DNA of 64,000 nt from Fimenecus sp051881355 (GCA_051881355.1 JBJEPS010000012.1:21974-85973), one strand, 5' to 3'; positions 7,093 to 16,760 are shown, counted from the first letter of the stretch. The notes: generated by a model not told the origin, from the sequence alone. Numbers and translations are program-made.

Positions 7093-9522
7093 TTAAATGC
7101 CTTTCAGTTTGCCGATATTTTTCAGCGTATGCGGCACGCCTTTAAGAATCTTGCCCATACCCTTTGCAAACTTATCCTCATTGAGAATTAACAGCAGACC
7201 GTCTGCCATTTGGGGGCTGAACAGCCCGAAGCTCATGGAGATAAAGTTTTTCACAGGCGTCTGTACCGCCACAGCACCCGCCATGGTGTCCTCGCCGAGC
7301 ATTTTGACAAGCATACGATGGAGTCTGCCGCCCCATTTGCCGTCTGCAGCATCCTCAATGGTATTGCCGTAATCAAGCGGCAAGCTCTTGTCACGCTGTG
7401 ACGGAGGCAGTTCATGCCCAAGCACCGCCGTAAACGATGCGTCCGGCACATGCATAATATCGCCGGTGTAATATTCCGGCGCGGTTTCTCTGTAATCGGG
7501 CACTTGCGCTTCAACAGTAGAGGTCACTTGCACCGCGGTCTCCAAACGAATATCGCGACTGGAAGACCCAACCAAAATCCGGAATTCGCCGCTTTCAACA
7601 TGCCAGTCGTGAATATTGACATTATAGTAGGCAAACGCGCGCTTATCCAGCGTGATTTCGACCGTCTTTGCCTCTCCCGCTTTTAAGAACACCTTTTGAA
7701 AGCCCTTGAGTTCCTTTTCAGGTCGGAAAATCGTGCTTTCCACATCGGAAACATACAATTCAGTAACCTCGGCACCGTCTCTGTCACCTGTATTTTTCAC
7801 GGTAAAGGAAACGGTAAGGGTATCGGTGTCTTGGATTTTATCCGCACTGACCTTTAAGTCGCTGTATTCGAAGGTTGTGTAGGAAAGCCCGTGCCCGAAC
7901 GGGAAACGCACCGCCTTTTGCGCCTTGTCATAATAACGATAGCCGACATACACGCTCTCTCTGTATTCCACGGAAACGGGCGTGCCTGGGAAATAGTTCG
8001 CACTGGAATTTTCGGAAAGTGCATAAGGATAGGTCTCTGCCAGCTTGCCGCAGGGGTTGACATCGCCGAACAGCACGTCGCAAACCGCACTGCCGCACGC
8101 TTGACCGGTTAAGAATTCATTGAGAATGGCAGGTACCTCATCTGCCCACGGCATTTCGACCGTTGAACCGCCCGAAAGGACCACAACCACATTTTTATTA
8201 ACCTTCAAAACCTCGTTGACCAAACGGTCATGCAACGGCGGCAAATGCATATGCTTGCGGTCATTGCCCTCGGTTTCAAATTCATCTGTAAGTCCGATGA
8301 ACAGCAGCACCGCTTCGGCGTCCTTTGCCTTTTCCACCGCCTCAGCGACAAAAGTATCATCTGCGATTTTGTTTTTCTTGGCGGTCGAATAGCCGGGTGC
8401 ATATTGGAATTCCACGCCCATTTGCACCAGCGTTTCAAAGGCGGAGTCTAACTGAATGGGGTTAATCAGCGACGAGCCTGCGCCTTGATAGCGCGGTTTC
8501 TTCGCCATTTCGCCGATGACGGTGAGCTTTGCTTTCTTGTCAAGCGGCAAAATATCGCCGTCGTTTTTCATCAGGACCATGCACTGCCCAGCGATTTCCC
8601 GTGCGAGCTTATGGTGGGCTTCAGCGTCATAGGTATAGTCGCCAAGCACCTTTTCGCCCTTGAGTGCCAAATCAATTAAGTGATCGACCAATTCGTCGAG
8701 ATAGCTTTCTTCTACCAAGCCCTGTTTCACAGCGGCAACGATTTGCTTGTTGCCCTCGCCGTCCGAAGAAGGCATTTCCAATTCCTGCCCCGCAAGAAGC
8801 CCTGCAACACGGTCATTTTCCGCGCCCCAGTCAGTCACAACAATACCCTTGTAGCCCCATTCGTTGCGAAGCACGTCGGAAAGCAGCCATTTGTTTTCAG
8901 CGCAGTATGTACCGTTCAAACGATTGTATGCCGCCATAATCGTCCAAGGCTGTGCCTTTTTGACCGCTGTTTCAAACGGTACAAGGTAAATCTCCCGCAA
9001 GGCGCGCTCATCGACAACCGTGTTGACCGTCATGCGGCGGGTTTCCTGGTTATTTGCCGCAAAATGCTTGATGGAAGTGCCGATGCCCTTGCTTTGCACG
9101 CCGTTAATAAACGACGCTGCCATTTCGCCCGCCAAATACGGGTCCTCCGAGAAATACTCGAAGTTTCTGCCGCACAAAGGCGAGCGCTTAATGTTGGTGC
9201 CCGGTCCCAAAAGGACGGAAACGCGCTCTTTCAGGCATTCGTCACCGAGGGCTTTACCCATTCTGTAAATCAAGTCCGGGTCCCACGAGCAAGCGGTTGC
9301 GCATGCGGTCGGGTAGCAAATGGCAGGTACGCCTTTTAAGGACATTTTTTCGTCCTTGCTTTTTTCCTCGACACGTTTACGGATACCGTGCGGGCCGTCG
9401 GTGAGCATAATCGACGGTACGCCGACATGATTGACCGCGGCGGTGTGCCAATAGTCAAAGCCGGAGCACAGCGACGCTTTTTCTTCCAGCGTCATGTTTG
9501 CTAAAATTTCGGAATGCTTCAT
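7093..9522 (-). CDS. Glycoside hydrolase family 3 (beta-glucosidase type)
   Basis: An 809-residue protein with the three-part GH3 architecture: (alpha/beta)8 domain, alpha/beta sandwich, and C-terminal fibronectin-III-like domain (VKNTGDRDGAEVTELYV). The catalytic nucleophile is Asp231 in VTDWG; KHFAANNQE (152-160) is the conserved KHF loop. LTDGPHGIRK lies near the N-terminus. No signal peptide, so it acts in the cytoplasm on imported oligosaccharides. It follows the GPH transporter gene by 32 bases, which supports an uptake-and-cleave unit for a beta-linked glucoside or xyloside; the exact sugar cannot be read from sequence. RBS GGAGG six bases before ATG. Confidence 0.93.
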   Translation of the reverse strand: MKHSEILANMTLEEKASLCSGFDYWHTAAVNHVGVPSIMLTDGPHGIRKRVEEKSKDEKMSLKGVPAICYPTACATACSWDPDLIYRMGKALGDECLKERVSVLLGPGTNIKRSPLCGRNFEYFSEDPYLAGEMAASFINGVQSKGIGTSIKHFAANNQETRRMTVNTVVDERALREIYLVPFETAVKKAQPWTIMAAYNRLNGTYCAENKWLLSDVLRNEWGYKGIVVTDWGAENDRVAGLLAGQELEMPSSDGEGNKQIVAAVKQGLVEESYLDELVDHLIDLALKGEKVLGDYTYDAEAHHKLAREIAGQCMVLMKNDGDILPLDKKAKLTVIGEMAKKPRYQGAGSSLINPIQLDSAFETLVQMGVEFQYAPGYSTAKKNKIADDTFVAEAVEKAKDAEAVLLFIGLTDEFETEGNDRKHMHLPPLHDRLVNEVLKVNKNVVVVLSGGSTVEMPWADEVPAILNEFLTGQACGSAVCDVLFGDVNPCGKLAETYPYALSENSSANYFPGTPVSVEYRESVYVGYRYYDKAQKAVRFPFGHGLSYTTFEYSDLKVSADKIQDTDTLTVSFTVKNTGDRDGAEVTELYVSDVESTIFRPEKELKGFQKVFLKAGEAKTVEITLDKRAFAYYNVNIHDWHVESGEFRILVGSSSRDIRLETAVQVTSTVEAQVPDYRETAPEYYTGDIMHVPDASFTAVLGHELPPSQRDKSLPLDYGNTIEDAADGKWGGRLHRMLVKMLGEDTMAGAVAVQTPVKNFISMSFGLFSPQMADGLLLILNEDKFAKGMGKILKGVPHTLKNIGKLKGI

Positions 9523-9554
9523 AGTATGCCTCCAATATATGTTTTTTTACTTTT

Positions 9555-11603
9555 TCAAACAGATTTCACAGCGGCGTATTTTGCCTCAATCTCTGCCCAT
9601 GCCGCATAGGCGTCACGCTGTCCAAGCAATCGCACGGCATCGGTATAGGGCTTGGCGGCAGCTTCAAACAGCTTCATTTTACGCTCTGCCGCACGCACCG
9701 CCTGTTTTTTCACTCGCTTTTGGGCGGCTGTGGTGTCCGGCAAGGCAAGCGCCTCTGCAACGCAAGACGCATCGGGAATTTCAATCCCCTCGGGGAAATA
9801 TTTCGGAATGAGCAATGCACTGCGTTTGCGTTGTTTTGCCTCGGCAATCGCCTCCCGGCGCGCAACGCGCTGCTCCTTGGTCTTTTTCGGCATCTTTTTT
9901 GCCGCGTACAGCGTTGCTTTATCAAACTGACACAGCGCCGTAACGCTGTCTTCCACAATTTGTTCTGCCTTTTGCACTTTTTCTTGATATTCGGCACTTT
10001 CAAATTTTTGCAGTTCCCGTACGGTAATCTGTGCCGCCTCATACTGCAGCTGTGCTGCTTTATCGTTTGCGGCGACAGGCTTCGCCAAAATGGCTTGTGC
10101 CTCGTGAATCGCCTCCACCGTGTCTATTAACGCATCATCGGAAAGCTCCTGATGACTGTAATCGGCAAACAGCGCACGAATTTTCAGCACCTTAATCATA
10201 TTGGCACGCTTTTGTTCGGACAAATCATAGAACAAAAACGGGAACAACGACAGCAGTGTACCGATAACAGACGAAATGATAATCGCATACACCAGCGGAT
10301 TGCGGAAGTCCGCATCAAACAGTTGGTCATAATTGTCCGTTAAACCGTAATAGCGAAGAATCAACGGAATGGCATAGCCCGTAGCAAGCCCAATGAGGTT
10401 CCCCGACATCTGCCCGATTTGGTCCATAAAGCCCTCTAAACGGTCGCCGGTTTTATATTGCTGATAATCCATCATATCCGCTTTCATGGCAGGCAGATAG
10501 ATAATCGACAACGCGGAGAACATATCCTTGAAGAAAATCATTAAAAACACAAGGATATAGTTTTTATAGCAGGCAAGCATCAGCACTAAGCACAGCGTTT
10601 GCACCGAAAGGGAAATTAAACAAATTTTCTTTTTGCCGAGTTTATTGGCAAGCGGCGCGCCCAACAACATACCCGGTGTTGCCGCCTCGCCGCGAATAAC
10701 CACCATCAACGCGTACAGCGCGGCATTATTCATACCGTAATAAAAAACCCACTGAAAAATGTATCCATATCCGCCAGCCAAAAAGCTGAGCCATGACGAG
10801 CCGTTAATAATCCAAAAGTATTTATTGTGGGCAACCTTTTTCAAGCCCTCTACAAAGCCGACCTTCGGGACATAGCGTTTGGGTACAATAATGCGCTCTT
10901 GCGTGCCAAATACACAAAACATACTGACAAACAGCCCGAGAATACAAAAAATCGGAAAGGCAATACGGTAGGTACGCAAATCATCAAGCGGACCGATCAG
11001 CGGCAAGACGGGATTGACCACGGTCGGTGCGAAAGAATAAATGACAGAGCTTATTTCGATAATCCAAGCACGCTCCGAAGAATTCGGCGACATCACCTGC
11101 ACAAGCCCCGCATATGCCGTCGTATAAAACGGGGAGAAAAATTGCAATACGGTATACACCAAAAACAGACAGACCGCCTTTTCGGTATATTCCATATTTT
11201 CATACGGCAGAAAAACGAGCAATGTCCCGAAAAATGCCGTGGGCAAACCCATTGTGAGCAGATAGGGACGAAACTTCCCCATTTTACTGCGCGTATTGTC
11301 AAACAGCATCGCACGCATCGGTGCAGTAATCAGCCCAATAAGCGTCGCCACTACATTCATGGTCTGCAAATCCAGCGCGGCAATCCCGATAGAAGCGCCG
11401 ACAATCATGCTGCCGACATTCATACCAATCATGCCGACCACGGAAATAATGAAATAGACGCCCGCCCCGCCGACAGAGTACGCGGCAATTTCCCGATACG
11501 GTACATATTTCTTGCTCGGCGGCGTTCGCCAGTGCGTTTTCAAGTCGCCCCATTTGTCTTTTACAAATGCGCGTAAATCTGCTGCTTTTTTCAATTTCTC
11601 CAC
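9555..11603 (-). CDS. GPH-family sugar:cation symporter with long C-terminal tail
   Basis: The first ~455 residues form a 12-helix MFS-like carrier of the glycoside-pentoside-hexuronide family. The loop motif FDNTRSKMGKFRPY (101-114) is characteristic. The protein then continues for about 225 residues of Ala-, Lys- and Glu-rich, predicted helical, soluble sequence rarely seen in family members (usual length about 450). The tail is cytoplasmic if topology is standard; it is not the EIIA-like domain of LacS, since no matching motif is visible. The GTG at 11603 has a poor ribosome site, while TTG at 11594 has GGGGTGG five bases upstream and may be the true start. Pairs with the GH3 gene. Confidence 0.85.
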   Translation of the reverse strand: MEKLKKAADLRAFVKDKWGDLKTHWRTPPSKKYVPYREIAAYSVGGAGVYFIISVVGMIGMNVGSMIVGASIGIAALDLQTMNVVATLIGLITAPMRAMLFDNTRSKMGKFRPYLLTMGLPTAFFGTLLVFLPYENMEYTEKAVCLFLVYTVLQFFSPFYTTAYAGLVQVMSPNSSERAWIIEISSVIYSFAPTVVNPVLPLIGPLDDLRTYRIAFPIFCILGLFVSMFCVFGTQERIIVPKRYVPKVGFVEGLKKVAHNKYFWIINGSSWLSFLAGGYGYIFQWVFYYGMNNAALYALMVVIRGEAATPGMLLGAPLANKLGKKKICLISLSVQTLCLVLMLACYKNYILVFLMIFFKDMFSALSIIYLPAMKADMMDYQQYKTGDRLEGFMDQIGQMSGNLIGLATGYAIPLILRYYGLTDNYDQLFDADFRNPLVYAIIISSVIGTLLSLFPFLFYDLSEQKRANMIKVLKIRALFADYSHQELSDDALIDTVEAIHEAQAILAKPVAANDKAAQLQYEAAQITVRELQKFESAEYQEKVQKAEQIVEDSVTALCQFDKATLYAAKKMPKKTKEQRVARREAIAEAKQRKRSALLIPKYFPEGIEIPDASCVAEALALPDTTAAQKRVKKQAVRAAERKMKLFEAAAKPYTDAVRLLGQRDAYAAWAEIEAKYAAVKSV

Positions 11604-11625
11604 CCCAAAGTGTTACAATTTGGGT

Positions 11626-12927
11626 TTATTCTGTAAACTCCCCGTCGGAAAGTCCCAAAAGCTCTGCGGAATCCGCTTGCTCCAAATCCTCCACCGTTTT
11701 GAGCTTTTTACGAATAATCGTATTGCGGTGCTGCGCGTCATCGAGCGTTCTGCCCGCTTCGTCGATTTTCTTTTTCGCTTTTTCCAAAATCGCGCCGAAA
11801 TTCTCATACTGCGCCTTCGCCGCGCCCAACAGCAAACGGACTTCGTTGGCTTTTTCATTGATCGCCACAGTCTTAAAGCCCATGGAAAGAGAATTTAAAA
11901 GTGCGGTAATCGTAGAGGGTCCTGCCACCATCACATTGCAGTCCTTCTGGATTTTTTCAAGTATTCCCGACTGTGACGACACGATTTCGGCGTATAAGCC
12001 TTCCGTGGCAAGATACATAATCGCAAACGGTGTGGTATTCGGCACATTGATGTATTTTTTGATGAGTTTTGCCTCGCTGTATACGCGCGCCTCCAATTCC
12101 TTGCGCGCTTGCCGTACTGCCTCGGCGTCCGCGTGCTCGGCGGCAGTGCACAGCCGCACATAATCCTCCAAAGGGAATTTCGAGTCCACGGGCAAATAGA
12201 TGATTTTCGATTTATCGTCGCTTGCGGGAATACGAATGGCAAACTCCACGCGCTCAGTATCCTTTTCCCCTGTGGCGACATTTTTATCATACATATTGGG
12301 AATGGTTTGGTCTAAAATGCTCTCAAGCTGTACTTCTGCCCAGGTGCCGCGCGCCTTGACATTCGTTAGCACACGGTTGAGCGCGCCGACATTATCCGTC
12401 ACACCGACGGAAAGCTCTTTCATTTCACCCAAAGAGGTATAGAGCTTTTCGAGCTGTTCGGAAACGGTTTTAAAGGAGGAATTCAAGCGTGTGGTTAAAG
12501 TCGAAGTCAGCTTTTCATCAACCGTAGTCCGCATTTCGTCGAGCTTTTTCTCGTTGCTTTCCTGCATTTTGCCGATGGCATTTTCAATCAGCTTCGTTTG
12601 CTTTTCGTTTTGCTCCAATGTGCGGTCGCGAATATCGTTTAACGATTTGGTAACTGTTTCATTCAGCGAAATTTGGTGCTCATAATTCGCTTTGGTCATT
12701 GCGTCCATTCTTTTGCCGAGCACATCTAAACTGTTCGCCAATTCCATACGGTTGCGGGCAAATTCATCTGCCGTATTTTTCTGCACCGCGTCGATTTTCT
12801 CTGAAAGACGGGCAATTTCCGCTTTCGCACTATTATCCTTTTTGCGCAGAAGCAACACAATCGCCGCCAATACACCGCAAGCGGCAAGCACTGCAAAAAC
12901 CGCAGATATGATTTCCAATACGTTCAT
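11626..12927 (-). CDS. rmuC: DNA recombination protein RmuC homologue
   Basis: 433 residues: one N-terminal membrane-spanning helix, a long coiled-coil region (about 35-180), then the RmuC core with VKARGTWAEVQLESIL, LPVDSKFPLEDY and GPSTITALLNSL, all hallmarks of the family. RmuC proteins carry a restriction-nuclease-like fold and limit inversions between short repeats. ATG at 12927 has GAGGTG five bases upstream. A TATACT box (12959-12964) and an inverted repeat GTCCC...GGGAC lie upstream. It precedes the GPH gene by 22 bases, but a shared function with sugar uptake is unlikely. Confidence 0.93.
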   Translation of the reverse strand: MNVLEIISAVFAVLAACGVLAAIVLLLRKKDNSAKAEIARLSEKIDAVQKNTADEFARNRMELANSLDVLGKRMDAMTKANYEHQISLNETVTKSLNDIRDRTLEQNEKQTKLIENAIGKMQESNEKKLDEMRTTVDEKLTSTLTTRLNSSFKTVSEQLEKLYTSLGEMKELSVGVTDNVGALNRVLTNVKARGTWAEVQLESILDQTIPNMYDKNVATGEKDTERVEFAIRIPASDDKSKIIYLPVDSKFPLEDYVRLCTAAEHADAEAVRQARKELEARVYSEAKLIKKYINVPNTTPFAIMYLATEGLYAEIVSSQSGILEKIQKDCNVMVAGPSTITALLNSLSMGFKTVAINEKANEVRLLLGAAKAQYENFGAILEKAKKKIDEAGRTLDDAQHRNTIIRKKLKTVEDLEQADSAELLGLSDGEFTE

Positions 12928-13089
12928 AAAAGCACCTCATATATGAATTTTAACCGCAGTATACCACAGCGGCTGTCCCGTTTTTGGGACTCTTCGGTGC
13001 TTTGCGCTTTATTGTATATGTTTTTATTTTACCTGATGAGGACAAAAAAACATATCAAAATACCGAAGAAAAAGCAAAATTTCCGTGAT

Positions 13090-13845
13090 TTATTTTTTGT
13101 ACGCTTGCGCTGCAATATAGCCGCGCGGCGTGACGCCGAACGCGCGCTTAAAGCAAGCAATAAAGTATGACTCCGAGCAAAACGCCAAGGTATAGGCGAC
13201 AAACCCGCTGTCACAACCGTTTTCCAGCAAACGCTTTGCCTCTTCCAGCTTGCGATTGAGAATATAGCGGCTTAATGGCTCTCCGGTCTCCTTTTTGAAC
13301 ACGGCGGAAAGGTAATCTGCCGTGATGCCGATTTCCTCTGCCAAAAGGGACACGGTGATTTTTTCATGCAAACGGCGTTCCACGCACGCCATACAGCGAC
13401 GCACATACGGTGAATAGCGCAGCTGCCCGCGCACCTTGGAAACGAGTGCGGTCAATTCGCCTGCCTTTTCGATTAAAAAGATCAAAATTTCGTCAGGAGA
13501 CTGCATTTTATCGATACTTCGGATATAGCTGTCGCTTAAATTATAGGCAGTCATTTCATCCAAGCCCCCCTGTATGGCGGCACGCACCGCAAGCGTAACA
13601 GAGCTCACACCCCAATACTGCATTTGGCGAAGCGGGTCATCAGACAGCTTGCCGACCACCACACCGTTCTGGAAATACTGCTCCATTTTCTCTTGCAGTA
13701 AATGAACATCGCCCTGCTGAATACAGGCAAAAAATGCGTTTTCCGCCTGGTACGGGGTGTGCGCAATACCGCTTTCGCGCTGGGCAAACGCCGCATCATA
13801 CGCCGATGTGGGCGCAATCTGGATTCGGTTGGCATCCGCCTGCAT
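13090..13845 (-). CDS. AraC-family transcriptional regulator
   Basis: 251 residues with a C-terminal double helix-turn-helix of the AraC/XylS type (LLAEEIGITADYLSAVFKKE and GFVAYTLAFCSESYFIACFK), ending in FGVTPRGYIAAQAYKK. The N-terminal ~140 residues resemble no sugar-binding cupin I recognise and presumably sense a ligand. The start at ATG 13845 has GGAGGG six bases upstream. It is divergent from azlCD with both promoters in a 188-base gap, so it is a candidate regulator of the azlCD operon, of itself, or both. Confidence 0.88.
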   Translation of the reverse strand: MQADANRIQIAPTSAYDAAFAQRESGIAHTPYQAENAFFACIQQGDVHLLQEKMEQYFQNGVVVGKLSDDPLRQMQYWGVSSVTLAVRAAIQGGLDEMTAYNLSDSYIRSIDKMQSPDEILIFLIEKAGELTALVSKVRGQLRYSPYVRRCMACVERRLHEKITVSLLAEEIGITADYLSAVFKKETGEPLSRYILNRKLEEAKRLLENGCDSGFVAYTLAFCSESYFIACFKRAFGVTPRGYIAAQAYKK

Positions 13846-13876
13846 GATTGACCCTCCGTTTTTCGAGAATATATAC

Positions 13877-13905
13877 AGCATAACTTTTTTTCATTCGCAA
13901 GTCAA
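13877..13905 (-). promoter_or_regulatory. Promoter of the AraC-family gene
   Basis: TTGACT (13900-13905) and TATGCT (13877-13882), spacer 17, on the minus strand, 32 bases before the start codon. Confidence 0.65.
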
Positions 13906-13965
13906 GAAATTTGATATAAAATCGGGATTTTCTGCATTTTACACAATTTCAGCACAAAAAATTTG

Positions 13966-13994
13966 TTGATACAAAACGGCATCTATGCTATAAT
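13966..13994 (+). promoter_or_regulatory. Promoter of azlCD
   Basis: TTGATA (13966-13971) and TATAAT (13989-13994), spacer 17, with an extended TG before the -10. The start codon is 39 bases downstream of the -10. Confidence 0.8.
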
Positions 13995-14033
13995 TGTGCC
14001 GACTTTTATTGAAAGGAAAGCGGGTGGCGAACA

Positions 14034-14762
14034 TTGTCAAAACACGGAAAAGCACAAAGTGCTGCTGTTCGCCGCAAAGCATTTCGTGCGGCATTCCCCT
14101 ATACAGTGCCGATTTTTGCGGGGTTTTGGTTTTTGGGGCTGACCTATGGGGTGCTGATGCGCACCGCAGGCTTTTCCTTTTGGTATCCGATGCTGATGAG
14201 CCTGACCGTTTTTGCAGGTTCCATGGAATTTGTCGCCGTCAATCTGTTGCTCGGCGCTTTTACGCCTGTAAAGGTATTTTTCTTGACGCTGATGATTAAC
14301 GCAAGACACCTGTTTTACGGTGTTTCTATGCTCGACCGCTACAAAAACACGGGTTGGAAAAAACCGTATTTGATTTTCGGGTTGTGTGACGAAACCTTTT
14401 CCATCAACTGTACGGCGGAAATCCCCCCGGATGTTGACCGAAGTTGGTTTATGTTTTTTGTCACGCTGTTAAACCATTTTTATTGGGTATTCGGCGCAAC
14501 GCTCGGCGGCGTGTTCGGCGCAATATTCACCTTCAATACCGAAGGGCTGGATTTCGTGATGACCGCGATGTTCGTTGTCATTTTCTTGGAACAATGGCGC
14601 AAGGAGAAAAACCATGCCAGCGCCGTTTTGGGCATAGCGGTACCTGCGCTTTGCCTTAGACTGTTCGGTGCGGAAAATTTCATTTTGCCGTCAATGGCAG
14701 TTCTTCTGCTTCTGCTGACCGCACTGCGCAAGCCGCTAGAAAAAGGCGGTGATGCTGTATGA
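14034..14762 (+). CDS. azlC: Branched-chain amino acid exporter, large subunit AzlC
   Basis: 242 residues with about five membrane helices and the AzlC signatures FLGLTYGVLMRTAGFSFW, GSMEFVAVNLL and NARHLFYGVSML. AzlC with AzlD (also BrnFE) exports branched-chain amino acids and analogues across the cytoplasmic membrane. The start is TTG at 14034 with GGGTGG six bases upstream; a GTG in the ribosome-site region is out of frame. Strong sigma-A promoter upstream; its stop overlaps the azlD start (ATGA). Confidence 0.93.
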   Translation: MSKHGKAQSAAVRRKAFRAAFPYTVPIFAGFWFLGLTYGVLMRTAGFSFWYPMLMSLTVFAGSMEFVAVNLLLGAFTPVKVFFLTLMINARHLFYGVSMLDRYKNTGWKKPYLIFGLCDETFSINCTAEIPPDVDRSWFMFFVTLLNHFYWVFGATLGGVFGAIFTFNTEGLDFVMTAMFVVIFLEQWRKEKNHASAVLGIAVPALCLRLFGAENFILPSMAVLLLLLTALRKPLEKGGDAV

Positions 14763-15091
14763 CGATGACGCTCTCGGAACAAATCATTACCGTAGCAGTG
14801 ATTGTCCTCGCCACGATGCTCACACGGTTTTTACCGTTTTTGCTGTTCCCAGCGGACAAACCCACACCGAAATATTTGCAATACCTCGGCAAGGTGTTGC
14901 CCGCCGCGGTATTCGGGCTGTTGGTTGTGTATTGTTTGAAAAATGTCGATATTCTTTCGGGCAGTCACGGTATTCCGGAGCTGCTTGCGATTGCGGTGGT
15001 GATTGCACTGCATTTGTGGAAAAAGCAAATGCTCCTTTCCATTGCCGGCGGCACGGTTGTATATATGCTGTTGGTGCAATTCGTATTTTAA
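14759..15091 (+). CDS. azlD: Branched-chain amino acid exporter, small subunit AzlD
   Basis: 110 residues with three to four membrane helices and the AzlD pattern TMLTRFLPFLLF and LQYLGKVLPAAVFGLLVVY. It is the small partner of AzlC. The ATG overlaps the azlC stop by four bases, which is typical of translational coupling of an obligate two-subunit transporter. Confidence 0.92.
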   Translation: MTMTLSEQIITVAVIVLATMLTRFLPFLLFPADKPTPKYLQYLGKVLPAAVFGLLVVYCLKNVDILSGSHGIPELLAIAVVIALHLWKKQMLLSIAGGTVVYMLLVQFVF

Positions 15092-15101
15092 ATACAACAA
15101 A

Positions 15102-15134
15102 AAAGACCTTGCGGGTAAATCCTGCAAGGTCTTT
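15102..15134. terminator. Bidirectional terminator between azlD and the MATE gene
   Basis: AAAGACCTTGCGGG and CCTGCAAGGTCTTT form a long stem with a short loop; A-rich on the left and T-rich on the right flank, so it can serve both converging genes. Confidence 0.85.
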
Positions 15135-15157
15135 CCTTTGTTTTGAGTTTGCAGCGA

Positions 15158-16579
15158 TCAAGCATTCGTTTCTGCCTGTTGTGCCGCACGGTGTAAAGAC
15201 CGATAGGTGCAGACAAGCGAAACCACCGAAATGAAAAAGGTGAGTAAGTCGGAGACGGGCATGGAATACAATACGCCGTCCAAGCCGAACCGAATCGGCA
15301 GCAAAAGTGCGAAGCCTACGCCGAACACGATTTCACGCACCATGGAAAGCATGGTAGACAGCATTGCCTTGCCAAGCGACTGCAAATAGATAAATGCCGC
15401 TTTGTTGACGCATGCCAGCGGCAGCATACACAGATACACACGGAACGCTTTAACCGCAAATTCGGTATAGTAGATACTTTCATTCGACGCACCGAAAATC
15501 GCAATCAACTGATTGGGAAGCAATTCCGCAATCAAAAGCGCGATTACGCCGACTGCCGCCTCTGCGATAACCAAACGCGTCAAAAGCCCTTTTGCGCGGT
15601 CAAAGCGTTTTGCGCCGACATTGTACCCGACAATCGGGATACAGCCCGCCGCCATGCCGACAACAATCGAAATGACAATCTGGAAAAATTTCATGACGAT
15701 ACCGACAACCGCCATCGGGATTTGTGCATACTGTTCCTGCCCGAAAATGGGGTCAAGGGCGCCGTATTTACGCACCATATTGTTGATTGCCGCCATCGCC
15801 GCTACAAGCGAAATCTGCGACAAAAAGCTGCAAATTCCAAGCGGGATAAACTTTTGAATTACTCTGCCGCAAAGCACAAAGCTCCCTTTTTGCAATGCAA
15901 CGGTTTTCATACGGCAAAGGTATACAACGGACAGCACCGCCGTCAGGACTTGTCCGAGTACAGTGGCAACCGCCGCGCCCATCATCCCCCAGCGGAACAC
16001 AAAAATGAAAATCGGGTCTAAAATAATGTTCACGACCGCGCCCAAAAGCGTAGACAGCATTGCAAACCGCGGACTGCCGTCGGAACGGATAATCGGATTC
16101 ATCGCCTGCCCGAACATATAAAAGGGAATCCCTAAGGTAATATAAAAGAAATATTCCTTGGACTGCACAAAGGTTTCCTCGTTAACGCGCCCGCCGAATG
16201 CGGTCAAAATCCCGTCGCTGCAAAGCAAATACACCACCGTCAGCAAAAGTCCGCAAAACAGGCTGAGCACCACCGCATTGCCGACGCTTTTGTGCGCGTC
16301 CTCGCGCTTCCCTGCGCCCAAGCAGATGCTCACAAACGCACAGCAGCCGTCGCCGATCATCACCGCAATACTTAACGCGATGACCGTCAGCGGGAACACG
16401 ACCGTGTTTGCCGCGTTGCCGTAAGAGCCGAGATAATCGGCATTTGCAATAAAAATCTGGTCCACAATGTTGTATAGCGCCGCCACCAGCAGGGAAATTA
16501 CACACGGTACTGCATATTTGCGCATCAATGTGCCGAGCTTTTCCGTACCCAAAAAGGCATTTTCTGTTTTTTCTGCCAT
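15158..16579 (-). CDS. MATE family efflux transporter
   Basis: 473 residues with 12 predicted helices in two homologous six-helix halves. The N-terminus MRKYAVPCVISLLVAALYNIVDQIFIA... follows the pattern of the DinF/NorM-like MATE group found in Clostridia (P-x(n)-N-x-VD). It exports cationic compounds by sodium or proton antiport; the substrate is unknown. A leader of about 70 bases with a strong inverted repeat precedes it, so post-transcriptional control is possible. RBS GGAGG lies six bases before ATG. Confidence 0.93.
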   Translation of the reverse strand: MAEKTENAFLGTEKLGTLMRKYAVPCVISLLVAALYNIVDQIFIANADYLGSYGNAANTVVFPLTVIALSIAVMIGDGCCAFVSICLGAGKREDAHKSVGNAVVLSLFCGLLLTVVYLLCSDGILTAFGGRVNEETFVQSKEYFFYITLGIPFYMFGQAMNPIIRSDGSPRFAMLSTLLGAVVNIILDPIFIFVFRWGMMGAAVATVLGQVLTAVLSVVYLCRMKTVALQKGSFVLCGRVIQKFIPLGICSFLSQISLVAAMAAINNMVRKYGALDPIFGQEQYAQIPMAVVGIVMKFFQIVISIVVGMAAGCIPIVGYNVGAKRFDRAKGLLTRLVIAEAAVGVIALLIAELLPNQLIAIFGASNESIYYTEFAVKAFRVYLCMLPLACVNKAAFIYLQSLGKAMLSTMLSMVREIVFGVGFALLLPIRFGLDGVLYSMPVSDLLTFFISVVSLVCTYRSLHRAAQQAETNA

Positions 16580-16600
16580 AAGAACCTCCGAGACATAAAA

Positions 16601-16647
16601 ATACAGCGTGCACGCAACCGGATTTACGCAGTTACGCTACACGCTGT
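16601..16647 (-). promoter_or_regulatory. Structured 5' leader of the MATE gene
   Basis: A 9-bp perfect inverted repeat (TACAGCGTG / CACGCTGTA) encloses 29 bases, which include GCGTAACTGCG and GGTTGCG. It lies between the promoter and the ribosome site. It matches none of the efflux-linked riboswitches I know (guanidine-I, -II or -III). It may be an operator or an RNA switch; function is open. Confidence 0.4.
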
Positions 16648-16652
16648 AAGTA

Positions 16653-16680
16653 TAGTATATCAAATTTTCAAAATTTTGCA
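16653..16680 (-). promoter_or_regulatory. Promoter of the MATE gene
   Basis: TTGCAA (16675-16680) and TATACT (16653-16658), spacer 16, minus strand. Confidence 0.6.
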
Positions 16681-16760
16681 AAGGCGGTTTTGCACAAATC
16701 GGAGATACATTTCTCAAAAAAATCAAGGCATTTTGCGAGCAAAAAGCAATTCTGCTTTGC

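Noticed and set aside
8680..9339. A 219-codon plus-strand frame
   Set aside because: Antisense to the GH3 gene; no recognisable domain.
10827..11576. A 249-codon plus-strand frame rich in His and Arg
   Set aside because: Antisense to the GPH transporter; composition is typical of a shadow frame.
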